This document shows, one piece after another, positions 10,869 to 21,808 of a stretch of DNA of 64,000 nucleotides (position 1 is the stretch's first letter; each line of letters starts with the position of its first letter). The DNA comes from Silene conica (taxonomy: Eukaryota > Streptophyta > Magnoliopsida > Caryophyllales > Caryophyllaceae). Position numbers and translations under genes: made by a program. Location of the stretch: contig CM055318.2 in assembly GCA_029255685.2 (NCBI GenBank), forward strand, positions 29,438,001 to 29,502,000, read 5' to 3'. The notes under the pieces were generated by a model, which ran no database searches, had not been told where the DNA came from, and saw only the letters and a list, made by a program, of their open reading frames with translations.

Positions 10869-12149
10869 TGTTGGGGAATGTGTGTCCTCAACAATAGTGC
10901 GATCACGACAGTGATAAAATCATTGTCATAAATCTTATGAAAAGAATATGCAAGGGACGATCCAATATTGATTTAGTCAACTGACCAACATTAATCGGTA
11001 ATGATTGGCTGACTAGAGTTTAACATTACTGTCGTATGACGGTGGTGGTCAGTTGATCCCTTTAGGTCACACCTCTAGGACTGACCCCTTAAACGTATAT
11101 TGATTAATTGTATAGGATACAGATTGATCGATATTCTTAAAACCGTATATTGAGAAATTAGAGGTTGAATCTTAAAGGTAAGATTTATATTTGAAATTGA
11201 AATGTGTCAATTGTCAAATATTAATCGATATTTTAGAAATGTCGAAATTAGAATGAGATGGGTTCGTGGTTATAACAAATGTTGTATATCGTATTGACGA
11301 TTAATATAATAACCATATTTTGAGACGGTAATTATGAATTACTAAATAATTTGTTAAATGTGATTTAATTAATTTAGAAATAATATTTATTTGATAAATA
11401 TGTATTTTTAAATTAATACAATTGTTTCATGTCACATAGGATGTTACATATCACACAATTGTACAAATTACAAATTGTAAAATGAAAGTCCATTTTACAT
11501 TTATTTGTGGCGTGTGATTATGCATTGTATGGACTAGTTTGTTTGAATTAGTGCATGGAAAAAGCATAATGATTAGAATAGGTTGATGTCTATTAGTAGG
11601 CATGCACACCTAGTTGAATAAGTAAGACAAGTAACCTATTTGGTCTTACATAACACTCAATCACACGACACACTACATACTACCCATATAAGATGTGAAT
11701 TGCTCACATGACATTCACTCCAACCTAAGTTTATTTTTCTAAGTGTAAGAGAGATAAACACAACATGCATTTTTCCTTAGTGTAAGAAAAATCAAATCCT
11801 CTAAAATATTATTCTCATAATATTTATACTACATTCATTGTAGTATTTTAATGTACTAATAAGAATTATTAGTATACGGTTTTAACCCAAATCCGTCTCC
11901 TAGCTCGGGTTCGGTTATTTGGTCCGTTTAAGGTAAGGTCTTGGTGCGCACTCATTGGAGGCAAGCTTACTTGGTTGCTCTTGGAGGATCGTCCTTAGCA
12001 TATTTCGGACCGGTTGTAAGAATACGATTCTCATTATTTCCGCTTTTATTTTGCATGCATAAGATCGACTAAATTAATATGAGTTTAATTAGTATATTAG
12101 TAAGACTAATAACTTGAACTAGCTAGTAAGACTACCTTGAGTTCCAACA
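10869..12149 (+). repeat. 5' LTR of the young Copia element
   Basis: 1281 bp, TG...CA. Matches 29253-30533 with two substitutions seen by eye and no length change. Confidence 0.95.
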
Positions 12150-12151
12150 AG

Positions 12152-12163
12152 TGGTATCAGAGC
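12152..12163 (+). other. Primer-binding site (initiator Met tRNA)
   Basis: TGGTATCAGAGC, complementary to the 3' end of plant initiator methionine tRNA, two bases after the 5' LTR. This is the standard position and sequence for plant Copia elements and fixes the element on the plus strand. Confidence 0.9.
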
Positions 12164-14683
12164 ACTAGGTTGCTTGCATGCAACTCGTTTTTATACGTTT
12201 TTGCGAGAAAATGCGATTTTAATTAAAAACGAAAATGAGTAGTACATATAGGATATGCACGAAAATCATATTGCATGTATACTTTCTGGTCTTAAAATAG
12301 TTTTAAGTCATTTTGATGATTTATGGAATAATATTGTTCATCATTGTAATTAAAATGTTTAATTAGTGCCAAAAATCGGTTAAAAATGTTTTATTATGGG
12401 AAAAATAGCTAAATAATGTTTCTGGCCATGAATTTTAAATATGTTCTCACATGCATTTAACATATTATGAATACATAATTTTCGAAATTATTGAAGGTTT
12501 TATGCATGGTTTATGATTTTTAATGGTTAAATAGTCATAAAATGAGTTAAATATGGGGTAAATAGTTATATTATGAATTTAACTATAAAAATTTTTGTAG
12601 ATGTCACATGCAATATATGAAATACATGATAAAGTTTTCAGAAATTTTTCGTTAATATTGCATGAATATTGATTTTTATCGTAAAAATCGTAATATTAGT
12701 GACATTTTTTAGCTTAAATAGTTTAAGTTCGAATTTGACCATAAAAATTTAATATAGTGTCACATATATTATTTCTAGCATGCATGTGAATTTTGAGCAT
12801 TTAATCTCGAATATTGCATGAGAAATGATTTTAATCGGTAAAATCGCGTAATATATGACACAAATTATTAAATATAGTAAATGTTGCTTAAATGGTCCGA
12901 AAAAATTCACCCATATTAGTCATATTATGTATGATCATCAACATATTTTTATTTAGTGCCAAAAGTTTCTGAAACTTTAAGTTTTAATTTTAAAAGATTA
13001 AAGTTGGAGATTGAGTGTTGAAGGAGTCATAATTATTTTTCAGATCTTAAACAGTGTGTACCTGTTTTTTCTTTGCATTTTCAGATACTTTGAGTGTCTA
13101 GGAAGATGTAAAAATTATATTGGTATTTTATTTCATAATTTTTGAAATAGTTTTGAATTTTACGACTTATTATGCATGTACACGGCAATTTTACGAAATA
13201 AATAGTGTATTTCGAAAATATTTGATTTTTAAGGATCTGAAATTTTAGAAAATTTTCAGTATGTTCAAAATTTTGAATTTTGAATTTTCGAAATTTTTAT
13301 GACTCGTTTGATTATTTTAATGCTATTTCCCGTAAAACCGATTAAAACCGAACAATATTAAAATAAGTTAAGTTAATTTTCGAAATTTAAGTAAGACTAA
13401 ATTTTGAATCCTAAAATGTGTTAGGAAACTTAACTAAATCGTGAATAGTGATTCATAGAGTGATTAGTGATTTTAAAATTGTTTAAATCACGTTATTCCA
13501 TAAAACCGTGTTATTACGAATACCGATATTTAAGACGTGTTTAAATAGGACGATTTGGCTTAGGTTTTGCATTTTACATAAGCATTGCATATTTAATTAT
13601 TATTTATGAATGTCATAATTTATTTACGTAATTTTGAATTATGTAATTTACTTAGTATGGCCTTAGATTTTAATCGATATTTCCCGTAATGTAAGGGTTT
13701 ATCGATTCGGTTGTAATTTAATGTGATCTCGTATCACTTTATTTTATTGTTTTATTTTATTTTATAATGTATAAAATAGATAGAAAATTTGTAATTATTT
13801 GTAATTCTGGAGATCCTTGAAGACGGTGCCATTTCGGAAAGGAGTTCCGACCAAGACGGAGTTTGCCTTGGGATGCGTGCCGCGTGTGAAGTTCAAGGAA
13901 CCAAAGGAGTTGGTTTCCGAATTTGTAATTTACTTTAATTTTCTATTTTAGGAAGGCCATACTAGGGTTTTATTTATGCTCTTTTAAAGTTTTATGCTTT
14001 TATTCATGCTTATCATGTTGCATGCATAGCCAAATCGTCATTAAACTCATGCATTTCATCGATTTTATCGACCGTGTCAATTAATTTATCGATAATTCAC
14101 CGACTTAGTTCACTTAAAGGAGATAGATAATAAATTGACAAGATCTCTTACGTTATTTAAAAATCGAGACATAGCCTTACCAAAAAGTAAAGGACCCGCG
14201 AAGGATCTTCTTCATAAGGGAGTAGGCTCGGCTAAACCGGGGTGCAAACCTTATTACGTTGGTGAAGTGGGGTAATATGATTACTTATTCTTGAAATTTG
14301 GTTGATCTCGACGAAGGTATTCGAGCCACCGTAGTGGTAATAAGTTCGGGCTAAGATAAGAATTAGTGTAATTTTATTGACCGAGAGTTCTAAAAGTAGA
14401 ATTGATTAAGGAGTTAATCTACCGAATCATATTAATGAGGGATGTATCGGCTAAACCGTGCCCGAGTTAGTGTGTATTTGGGTCTTGGGATCATTTACTT
14501 AATTGGGTAAGAGATCATTAAGTAGATGCATAACTTGTTTAAATATTTACAAGTTTATTTATTAAAACGATAATTGTGTTTTAATTCCTTTATTTTATTT
14601 GTAGTTCATATTTCGACTTTCAATCATCAATGGCAAATAACGCTCCACCTCTTCCACAACACGTTTCATGACTTCGATCTTTT
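12164..14683 (+). other. Long leader of the young Copia element
   Basis: About 2.5 kb of AT-rich sequence without a plausible reading frame lies between the primer-binding site and gag. It probably holds the packaging signal. Such a long leader is common in non-autonomous LTR elements. A less AT-rich patch with purine-rich segments at about 13800-13900 and 14150-14350 has no product that I can name. Confidence 0.55.
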
Positions 14684-15337
14684 ATGGATCGTTGCAAGCT
14701 TGAGAAGCATGGCGCCAATTTTAAAGATTGGGACGCCCAATTGGTGTTGGCCGCGGAAGCCGACGATAAGACTCGTTATCTTACCATTGCCGCTCCTCCC
14801 ACTCCCGGTGCTCGTTCATCGGAAGCGACTCGTGAAGCCTATGAGGCCTACATGAAGGAGTCACATGCTTTGAAGAACGTGCTTATATTTTCGATGGAGC
14901 CGGATCTCAAAAGAAGAATGATTAAGCTAGCCACGGCTAATGAGATATACACTAGAGTTGCGACCATGTTTTCGCAAGCTCCTAGGGTAATCCAATATGA
15001 GGCGGTCTCCGCATTCTTTGATTTGACCTTAAAGGAAGGTCAAAGAATTAGTTCTCATGTGCTCAAACTAGTTGAGCTAGCCGAAACCTTGAAGTTGCAA
15101 GGGGTGAATGTTCCCGACTCGCTTATTATTGACAAAATCCTTCACTCCCTCAACAAAGTGAAATCGTATGTTCAATTTCGGGTAAATTATAACATGCGCA
15201 ATCAAGTAACCTCCTTGGACGAGTTACATAAGATGTTAGTCCAAGCGGAGAGGGATATGGGACTTAATGAGAGTTCCACGAAGGATGTGCTAAATATCGA
15301 GAAGAAAAGCAAGGGGAAGTTTAAGCGCAAGGCTAAC
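14684..15337 (+). CDS. gag, upstream part (Copia, UBN2-like)
   Basis: About 218 residues of a Copia-type gag. The central part has the usual pattern with SAFFDLTLKEGQRISSHVLK and a later DKILHSLNKVKSYVQF, followed by a Lys-rich stretch. The frame is open up to the CACTA insertion at 15341, after which it ends within a few codons in CACTA sequence. Gag would coat the element's RNA in virus-like particles. No pol follows anywhere in the element. The disruption by CACTA means this copy no longer makes a whole gag. Confidence 0.75.
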
Positions 15338-15340
15338 AAG

Positions 15341-15640
15341 CACTAGTACAAAAATCCCCTATTGCGTCAAGGGATTTACGTCGGTTCTAATAGAACTGAA
15401 GCAAATAGTACTTATTATGGGCGGGAATCAAATTTTACAATATAGAGAAGGTTTTTGCGTCGGTTCTTAAAAGGAACTGATGCATTTGGGTGAGTACAGT
15501 TGCGTCGGTTGTTATCATAACCGATGCATTTGACTAATAATTCTTTTTTGCATCAGTTCTTTATCAGAACCGACGTATTTACTTTTGAGAATTTGCTTCA
15601 GTTTCAAATTAAAACTGACGTATTTAATATAAATTAAAAA
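15341..15640 (+). repeat. CACTA 5' terminal and subterminal repeats
   Basis: The terminal inverted repeat is followed by many copies of a 10-14 bp motif (GCGTCGGTTCT, AGAACTGATGCA and variants) in both orientations, at about 15365-15620. These are typical CACTA transposase-binding arrays. Confidence 0.85.
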
Positions 15641-17396
15641 AAAAATAAACTACGAAATTAAACTTAGGAATTCTAATATTCAGGTACTGTGTTCTTCCAT
15701 AATCAAATAAACTGACGAATGAAACCTTGCTCTTACTCCTTCAATTATCTTCATCAACTTCGTCAAATAATCAGTTCGCTCAGTTCGATTATCTTCATCA
15801 ACTTCGTCACTTCGTGCTTCTTCAACTTCAATTTCAACTTCACATACCTTCTTCAATTCATCAGTTGCAAGCTTTTTTGCCGATTAAGGTAAGTTTTATT
15901 CGCTTATTTGACACGAATTGAGACCATTTTCTGTGATTTTTGGCTTTAATTTCTCGTTTTAGTGACTAAATTGTTGTTGTTAATGGTTCCCTTTGACACG
16001 AATTCATGCCATTGATACACGAATTCATGCCATTGTTAATGGTTCCCTTTGTTTTGGTTTCTGAATAAGGGAATAAATAGTTGTATTGGGCTGTTGATTG
16101 TGGGGAATTTTGGAGCAAAGTGCAAGTTGTATCTAATTATCCAACTAATCGATAATTAGATAAGTTATTGGAGTGGTTAGTTGCATTCTGTAAAGGAAAG
16201 TGGTGTATTCGAGTGTCCTCTGAATGTGAATTTGAAGCATCACTTGTTTGGACACGTCTAACTATGTGTTTCCGCCACAGGTGGACCTGAAAAGTCTTTT
16301 CGAGAGTAACCTATAGCCTTCAAATACGTTACTTAGACTATCTAGGGCGACTGTTTAAACCAGTTACGATGTCTGCACCAATCAACTACGACTACTTTTG
16401 TGGCACATATGTGTCGGGGTTAACTGCCTAGCGTTGTCTGGATCAACGAGTCCTCCACCCCGGTAAATTGTGTGGATATTGGTTTACACCACTATTGTTT
16501 CATATTGGACCTTGTATTATAATTCAATCCCAGTAGGTGCCATGAGTATGCTTACCTGCAGTTTTTCAATTCTCCTGATCATGTATTAAGGCTGTCTATA
16601 TGACCTTCTCAACACCCTTTGTTTCCCCTAGCCTTCTGATTTTAACTGTTACATGATTTTCCAGCTTTATTTGTTATATAAGCTCTGATGTTTGTACACA
16701 ACACATGACCCGAGGAAGTTACCACTTACCAGTATTGTTAGGAGTAATACCAAACCAGTGCTCTCAGAATCTATGTGGAGAGTAGCCTTCAAATTCAGTA
16801 TTCTCCTTCTGTTCCGAATGACTGCAACATTTTCAATTAGGGGTCCGGTAACTAACTACTAACAATCACCCTAGGGCCACCTTGAATCATACCAAGCTGA
16901 TCCGTTTCATCCCATAATTGGCCATGGTTGTGACAGTACCGGGAATGTGTCTTAAATTCGTAACTAAAAAAAGAGGGGAAGCTAGGGACGAGGCTCTTCT
17001 TAACTTAGCAAGTGGCTCACCAGCATACCCCTTCCTACCTATTGCCTTTGCTTTCCATTATTTGTACTTGTTGAAAATCCAAGTTCCAAGCAGCCTGCTT
17101 GCCTATCTATTACTATGAAATTAATATGAGGCACCTAAGTACAAGCAAGCCCAAGACATTTTTAATACAAGCTTTATAACTACTATTATTATACCACGCT
17201 TCACTTTGCTGTAAGCGGTTGTTGACTTGGGTAACCTAAAATTCTTTATTACCACCGTTTGGTAGTATTAATAATGTTATTGTTGGCGATAAACGAGTCT
17301 AATAAAAGCTATTATTCTATTTTGTGACTCAGCATTCAATCTCTCTTTTATTTCTCATTAGTCTAATAACAGCTATTATTCTATTTTTAGCGGTGT
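15641..17396 (+). other. CACTA leader, no gene recognised
   Basis: It contains a CAACTTCGTCA-rich stretch at 15740-15830 and duplicated short segments (GACACGAATTCATGCCATT around 16000-16030; TCTAATAA-AGCTATTATTCTATT around 17300 and 17361). The part from about 16200 to 17120 is less AT-rich and could be captured host DNA. I could not assign a product to any frame of it. It probably holds the transposase promoter and 5' untranslated region. Confidence 0.4.
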
Positions 17397-20300
17397 ATGG
17401 TGATGGCTATGGATAGGAGTTGGATGTATGGAAAGCGAGATTTCCATTTTATAGAACGGGTTAATGATTTTATCACGCATGCTATTGCACATCAAAAATT
17501 ACATGGGGATGAGAAGCTACTCATTTGTCCGTGTAGCGTATGTAAGAACCGGGTAAAGGTAAACTCTGTAACTATGCGGGAACATTTGCTAGTGAAGGGG
17601 TTTAAACCTGATTATCATGTATGGATATGGCATGGAGAGAAAGACAATGACATGGAAGGCACCTCAAATGCTGTAAATGAGGAGAATAAGTTTGACAATG
17701 TGGATGAATTTGAGATTCATGGTTTTGATTTTAACAACATTGGCAATGATAACGATGATAGTCATGATAAGGAAAACAACGTAGAGGGTGAGAATATTGA
17801 TAGAATGATGGATGATTTAGAAAAAGATTTCATAGAATGTCCAGAAATGTTCCAGGAGCTAGTTGATGATTCTAAGAAACCATTATATCCGGGTTGCTCC
17901 AAATTCACCCGTTTATCAGCTGTGTTGAAGTTGTATACCTTAAAAGCGGGGAATGGATGGAGTGATAAGAGTTTCACCGCTTTAGTGCAACTTTTATCGG
18001 AAATGTTGCCAGAAGATAATGAGCTTCCATCTAATACTTATCGATGTAAGAAAGTATTGTGTCCACTAGCTACGAGTTACCAAAAAATCCATGCCTGCCC
18101 AAATGACTGCATTTTGTCCTGGAAAGAATATAGTGACTTAGATAAGTGTCCACGATGTAAAGCAGCGAGGTACAAAGTCAACCATGCTAGCGATAAGAAG
18201 AAAGGGAGCCCAGTTAAGGTCTTATGGTATTTGCCAATTATACCGAGGTTAATGAGGCTTTTTGCAAATCCAAAGGATGCAAACTATTTGGTGTGGCATC
18301 ACGAAGAGAGAAATAAAGATGGTAAACTACGACATGTGGCAGATGCACCCCAATGGAGAACAATTGATAGAACCTTTCCTGAATTTGGTGGAGAGCCTAG
18401 GAATTTAAGACTAGGGCTTTGTACTGATGGAATTAATCCTTTTGGGACTCTTAGTACCCAACATAGCAGTTGGCCAGTAATGCTAATAATTTACAATCTG
18501 CCTCCTTGGCTTACAACAAAGAGTAAATATATTTTACTTACGCTCCTAATATCGGGTCCTAAACAACCTGGCAATGACATAGACGTATATTTGGCGCCAC
18601 TAATAGAAGACTTGAAATTGTTATGGAATGTTGATGTGAGGGTGTTTGATGCAGCTACCGGCTCACACTTTCAAATGCGTGCTATGCTATATTGTACAAT
18701 TAATGATTTCCCAGCTTATGGAAACCTTTCTGGTTATAGGCTGAAGACTGCCAAGGGGTGCCCCGTTTGTTGTGATGACACTGAATCTGAATGGCTGGAG
18801 AATTGTGGGAAATATGTATACACGGGAAGTCGTCGATTTCTTCCCGAAAATCATCCATATCGTAAGAGAAAGAAGGCATTCTATGGAAGAACTGAGCACC
18901 GACCACCTCCTTTATTTTTGAGCGGAGAAGAGTATCACAAACGAGTTATGAATATCAGCACAAAATTTGGAAAACCGTACAAACCTCCACCAGATGGGGT
19001 GTACCACACAAAGAGGTCCATCTTTTGGGACCTACCATATTGGGAGCACTTATCGGTTAGGCATTGTATTGATGTCATGCACGTAGAGAAGAATGTGTTT
19101 GATAGTATCATTGGCACTTTGCTGAACATGCCTAATAAGACCAAGGATGGGGTCAAAGCTAGATATGACATGGTTGCTAGGGGGCGTGTCGAGGTAGAAC
19201 CAGTTGAAAGGGGGAACCGTACTTACCTACCCCCGACTTCCACAACTTTATCGAAGGAGGAGAAGGTGGCATTGTGCGAGTCTTTAAAGGGTATGAAGGT
19301 ACCGCATGGATATTCCTCCAACATAAGTCGTCTTGTGTCATTAAAAGATCTGAAGTTAGTGGGACTAAAATCTCATGATTGTCATGTTCTGTTGACACAA
19401 CTTCTCCCTGTGGCTATTCGGTCCGTTTTACCTAAACATGTTAGACAAGTGATCACTAAGCTTTGCATATTCTTTAGTGCAATTAATGCTAAAGACATTG
19501 ATCCGGAGTCTTTAGATAAGCTACAAGCTGATATCATTGTGACACTTTGCGAACTTGAAATGTACTTTCCCATCAGTTTTTTCGACATTATGGTTCACTT
19601 AATCATCCATTTGGTTAGAGAAATTAAACTGTGTGGCCCGGTGTTCCTCAGAAACATGTGGGCTATGGAGCGAGAGATGGGGACGTATAAGAGGCGAGTG
19701 AAGAATCGGTATCGACCCGAGGCTAGTATTGTTGAAGCGACTGTTGCTTGTGAGACACTTGGGTTCTGCCAAGATTACTTGACCACTGTGCAATATATCG
19801 GACTCCCTACCTCTAGGCATGAGGGACGGCTACAAGGGAAGGGTACTTTGGGGAAAACGTTTATCACAGTTGACCGTGATTGTTTTGATAAGGCACATAT
19901 GTATGTTTTGCAACACATGACTGAAGTTCATCCATATTTAGTTGATCATATTGCCTTCATCAAAAGTCAAAATCCAAATAAACGTGAAGGTTGGGTGGTA
20001 AGTGAACACAATCGGACATTTGTACATTGGTTTAAAGAGAAGGTGATGAGAGAGTTGTCAAACACAACACATAACCTAAGTGAGAACTTAAGATGGTTAG
20101 CATATGGTCCTAAGCTCACCATCATATCTTATGAGGGGTATGATATTAATGGGTTTTGCTTTTACACAAGTCGTCAGGATGCGAAAAGTACGATGCAAAA
20201 TAGCGGTGTTACAGTTGTGGCATCGTCAGTTGAATATGTAGGAAAGGGTAAACAACCTGTAGATATAAGAAAGCCTTACTATGGGGTAATTGAAGACATA

Positions 20301-20672
20301 TGGGAGCTTGATTATCATGACTTTTTAGTACCCTTATTTCGATGTAAGTGGGTCGATTGTGACAAGGGAGTTAATGTTGATGATATGGGTTTCACCTTAG
20401 TAGATTTCAATTTTGTAGGTCACAAAAACGACCTCTATATTCTAGCATCTCAAGCAAAACAAATTTTCTATGTTGAGGATCCCTTAGACAAGAAACGGGC
20501 AGTTGTCCGTAATGGTAAAAGACGCATTCTTGGTGTAGATGGTGTTGTTGATGAAGAAGAGTATGATGAAGTTGATGAACTTTCTCCATTTTCGACCATT
20601 TGCCAAAATGTGCAAGTACTACGGGACGAAGTCTATATGCGAAATGACCACAATGAGGGGATTATGGTTTGA
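17397..20672 (+). CDS. TNP2-type CACTA transposase, uninterrupted
   Basis: A single open frame of 1091 residues, the usual size for plant TNP2/TNPD transposases, which cut the element at its ends and reinsert it in the nucleus. In order: a transposase-associated domain (about residues 5-80, with CPCSVCKNR), the Transposase_21 catalytic region (about 270-500, with an Asp in LCTDGINPFG near 344, another in GNDID near 394 and a CPVCC pair), DUF4218 (about 640-790, with MYFPISFFDIMVHL) and DUF4216 (about 955-1035, with YYGVIEDIWELDYHDF). An acidic Asn/Asp-rich linker covers about 85-150. The second ATG in MVMAMDRSWM (17409) matches the family start better than the first. No stops or shifts are seen. 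It lies alone at the 5' side of the element, with its partner gene 1.1 kb downstream. Confidence 0.93.
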   Translation: MVMAMDRSWMYGKRDFHFIERVNDFITHAIAHQKLHGDEKLLICPCSVCKNRVKVNSVTMREHLLVKGFKPDYHVWIWHGEKDNDMEGTSNAVNEENKFDNVDEFEIHGFDFNNIGNDNDDSHDKENNVEGENIDRMMDDLEKDFIECPEMFQELVDDSKKPLYPGCSKFTRLSAVLKLYTLKAGNGWSDKSFTALVQLLSEMLPEDNELPSNTYRCKKVLCPLATSYQKIHACPNDCILSWKEYSDLDKCPRCKAARYKVNHASDKKKGSPVKVLWYLPIIPRLMRLFANPKDANYLVWHHEERNKDGKLRHVADAPQWRTIDRTFPEFGGEPRNLRLGLCTDGINPFGTLSTQHSSWPVMLIIYNLPPWLTTKSKYILLTLLISGPKQPGNDIDVYLAPLIEDLKLLWNVDVRVFDAATGSHFQMRAMLYCTINDFPAYGNLSGYRLKTAKGCPVCCDDTESEWLENCGKYVYTGSRRFLPENHPYRKRKKAFYGRTEHRPPPLFLSGEEYHKRVMNISTKFGKPYKPPPDGVYHTKRSIFWDLPYWEHLSVRHCIDVMHVEKNVFDSIIGTLLNMPNKTKDGVKARYDMVARGRVEVEPVERGNRTYLPPTSTTLSKEEKVALCESLKGMKVPHGYSSNISRLVSLKDLKLVGLKSHDCHVLLTQLLPVAIRSVLPKHVRQVITKLCIFFSAINAKDIDPESLDKLQADIIVTLCELEMYFPISFFDIMVHLIIHLVREIKLCGPVFLRNMWAMEREMGTYKRRVKNRYRPEASIVEATVACETLGFCQDYLTTVQYIGLPTSRHEGRLQGKGTLGKTFITVDRDCFDKAHMYVLQHMTEVHPYLVDHIAFIKSQNPNKREGWVVSEHNRTFVHWFKEKVMRELSNTTHNLSENLRWLAYGPKLTIISYEGYDINGFCFYTSRQDAKSTMQNSGVTVVASSVEYVGKGKQPVDIRKPYYGVIEDIWELDYHDFLVPLFRCKWVDCDKGVNVDDMGFTLVDFNFVGHKNDLYILASQAKQIFYVEDPLDKKRAVVRNGKRRILGVDGVVDEEEYDEVDELSPFSTICQNVQVLRDEVYMRNDHNEGIMV

Positions 20673-21808
20673 TTAATTCAAATAATAGATTACATCCTTG
20701 GCTGATTTTTGAACTAGTTTGTAGACGATTATGTCATTCATTGGAAACTTTTACCTCTCAATAGACACTTTATTTTAATCCTTGGCTGATCTTTGTTTAT
20801 TTTGCTTTTCTTATTTTGTTTTGATGAAATGCGAGTTGATGTTATATTATGACAATACTTGTTTGTTTTATTAACTTATGAATTAAAGTGTTATACTGCA
20901 TGAAACATAGTTAATTGACCTAGTATATCTCTGTCTGTAAACTCGCAACATCGACTTGTTCTCAAGAAAACTGACACGATGCGGTTGTTAACGTTGCTGC
21001 TACTTTCTGCATTTTCTGTCGCTCTTACTTCTAGTCGTTTTCTGCTATCGTTAGTGTTAATAGCTGCCAGTGCTTCCATGTTTTGTACTCGTTAATCTGT
21101 AGGATGAAAGGCTTGAAGTATTAAGATGATAGAATGATGATAATGAGATGGAGACACTAAAGAACAAGTATGAATATGATATGATAAGTACTGTTTCTGC
21201 ACTGCACTTCCATTCTGTAGGATGAAAGGCTCGTTAATCTGCACTGCACTTCCATTCTGTTCCCGCACTCCTGTTCCTGTACATTTATTCCCGCGCCTGC
21301 AATTCTGTTTCTGCCCGAGTGTCTGTTTACTGCTGTTGTACTATATGTCGTGTCTTACTACTGTTTCTGCCCGCGCCTGCAATTCTGTTTCTGCAATTCT
21401 GTTTTTGCCCGCGCCTGCTGTTGTACTGCATTAGCTACTCCTACTACTGCTATGTTCTTACTACTGCCCAGACCCAGAATCACATGTATAACCTCAATCA
21501 CTGTAAAAATAAGTGGCCCCTCTTTGTGAAATAGCTATTAACAGATATAGTTGCCATGCCTCAAAATTTCTGCACTGAACAAGTATGAATACTTCATCAC
21601 TCAAGGCTTTAACTTCTTTTTGCACTGAACAAGTATGAATATGATATGATAGTGGTGGTTGACAAAGAGCACAACTTCTCTCAAAATAACTATTAACAGA
21701 TATAGTTGCCATACTTTGTGAAATAGTAACAGAGTAAACATCATCATACCATCTAGTTCCATATTCTATTTGTTTGTTACTCATCTATTTGTTTGTTACT
21801 GTTACAGA
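20673..21808 (+). other. CACTA intergenic region with small internal repeats
   Basis: AT-rich up to about 21100, then a C/T-rich stretch with repeats of CCGCGCCTGCAATTCTGTTT (about 21290-21420). Next come two copies of a TATTAACAGATATAGTTGCCAT segment (21537 and 21691) and two of GCACTGAACAAGTATGAAT (about 21572 and 21621). An inverted 31-bp fragment of the downstream gene lies at 21652-21682. It probably contains the promoter and 5' leader of that gene. The start at 21809 directly follows a GTTACAG acceptor-like site. Confidence 0.45.
21652..21682 (-). repeat. Inverted fragment of the downstream exon
   Basis: This stretch is the reverse complement of about 24488-24518 in the Transposase_24/ULP1-like gene (shared core AGAGAAGTTGTGCTCTTTGT then CAACCACCACTA). 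It lies upstream of that gene's start, so a transcript crossing both could pair with itself. Confidence 0.7.

Noticed and set aside
17762-20589. Several minus-strand frames under the TNP2-type transposase
   Set aside because: They are shadows of the long plus-strand coding region.
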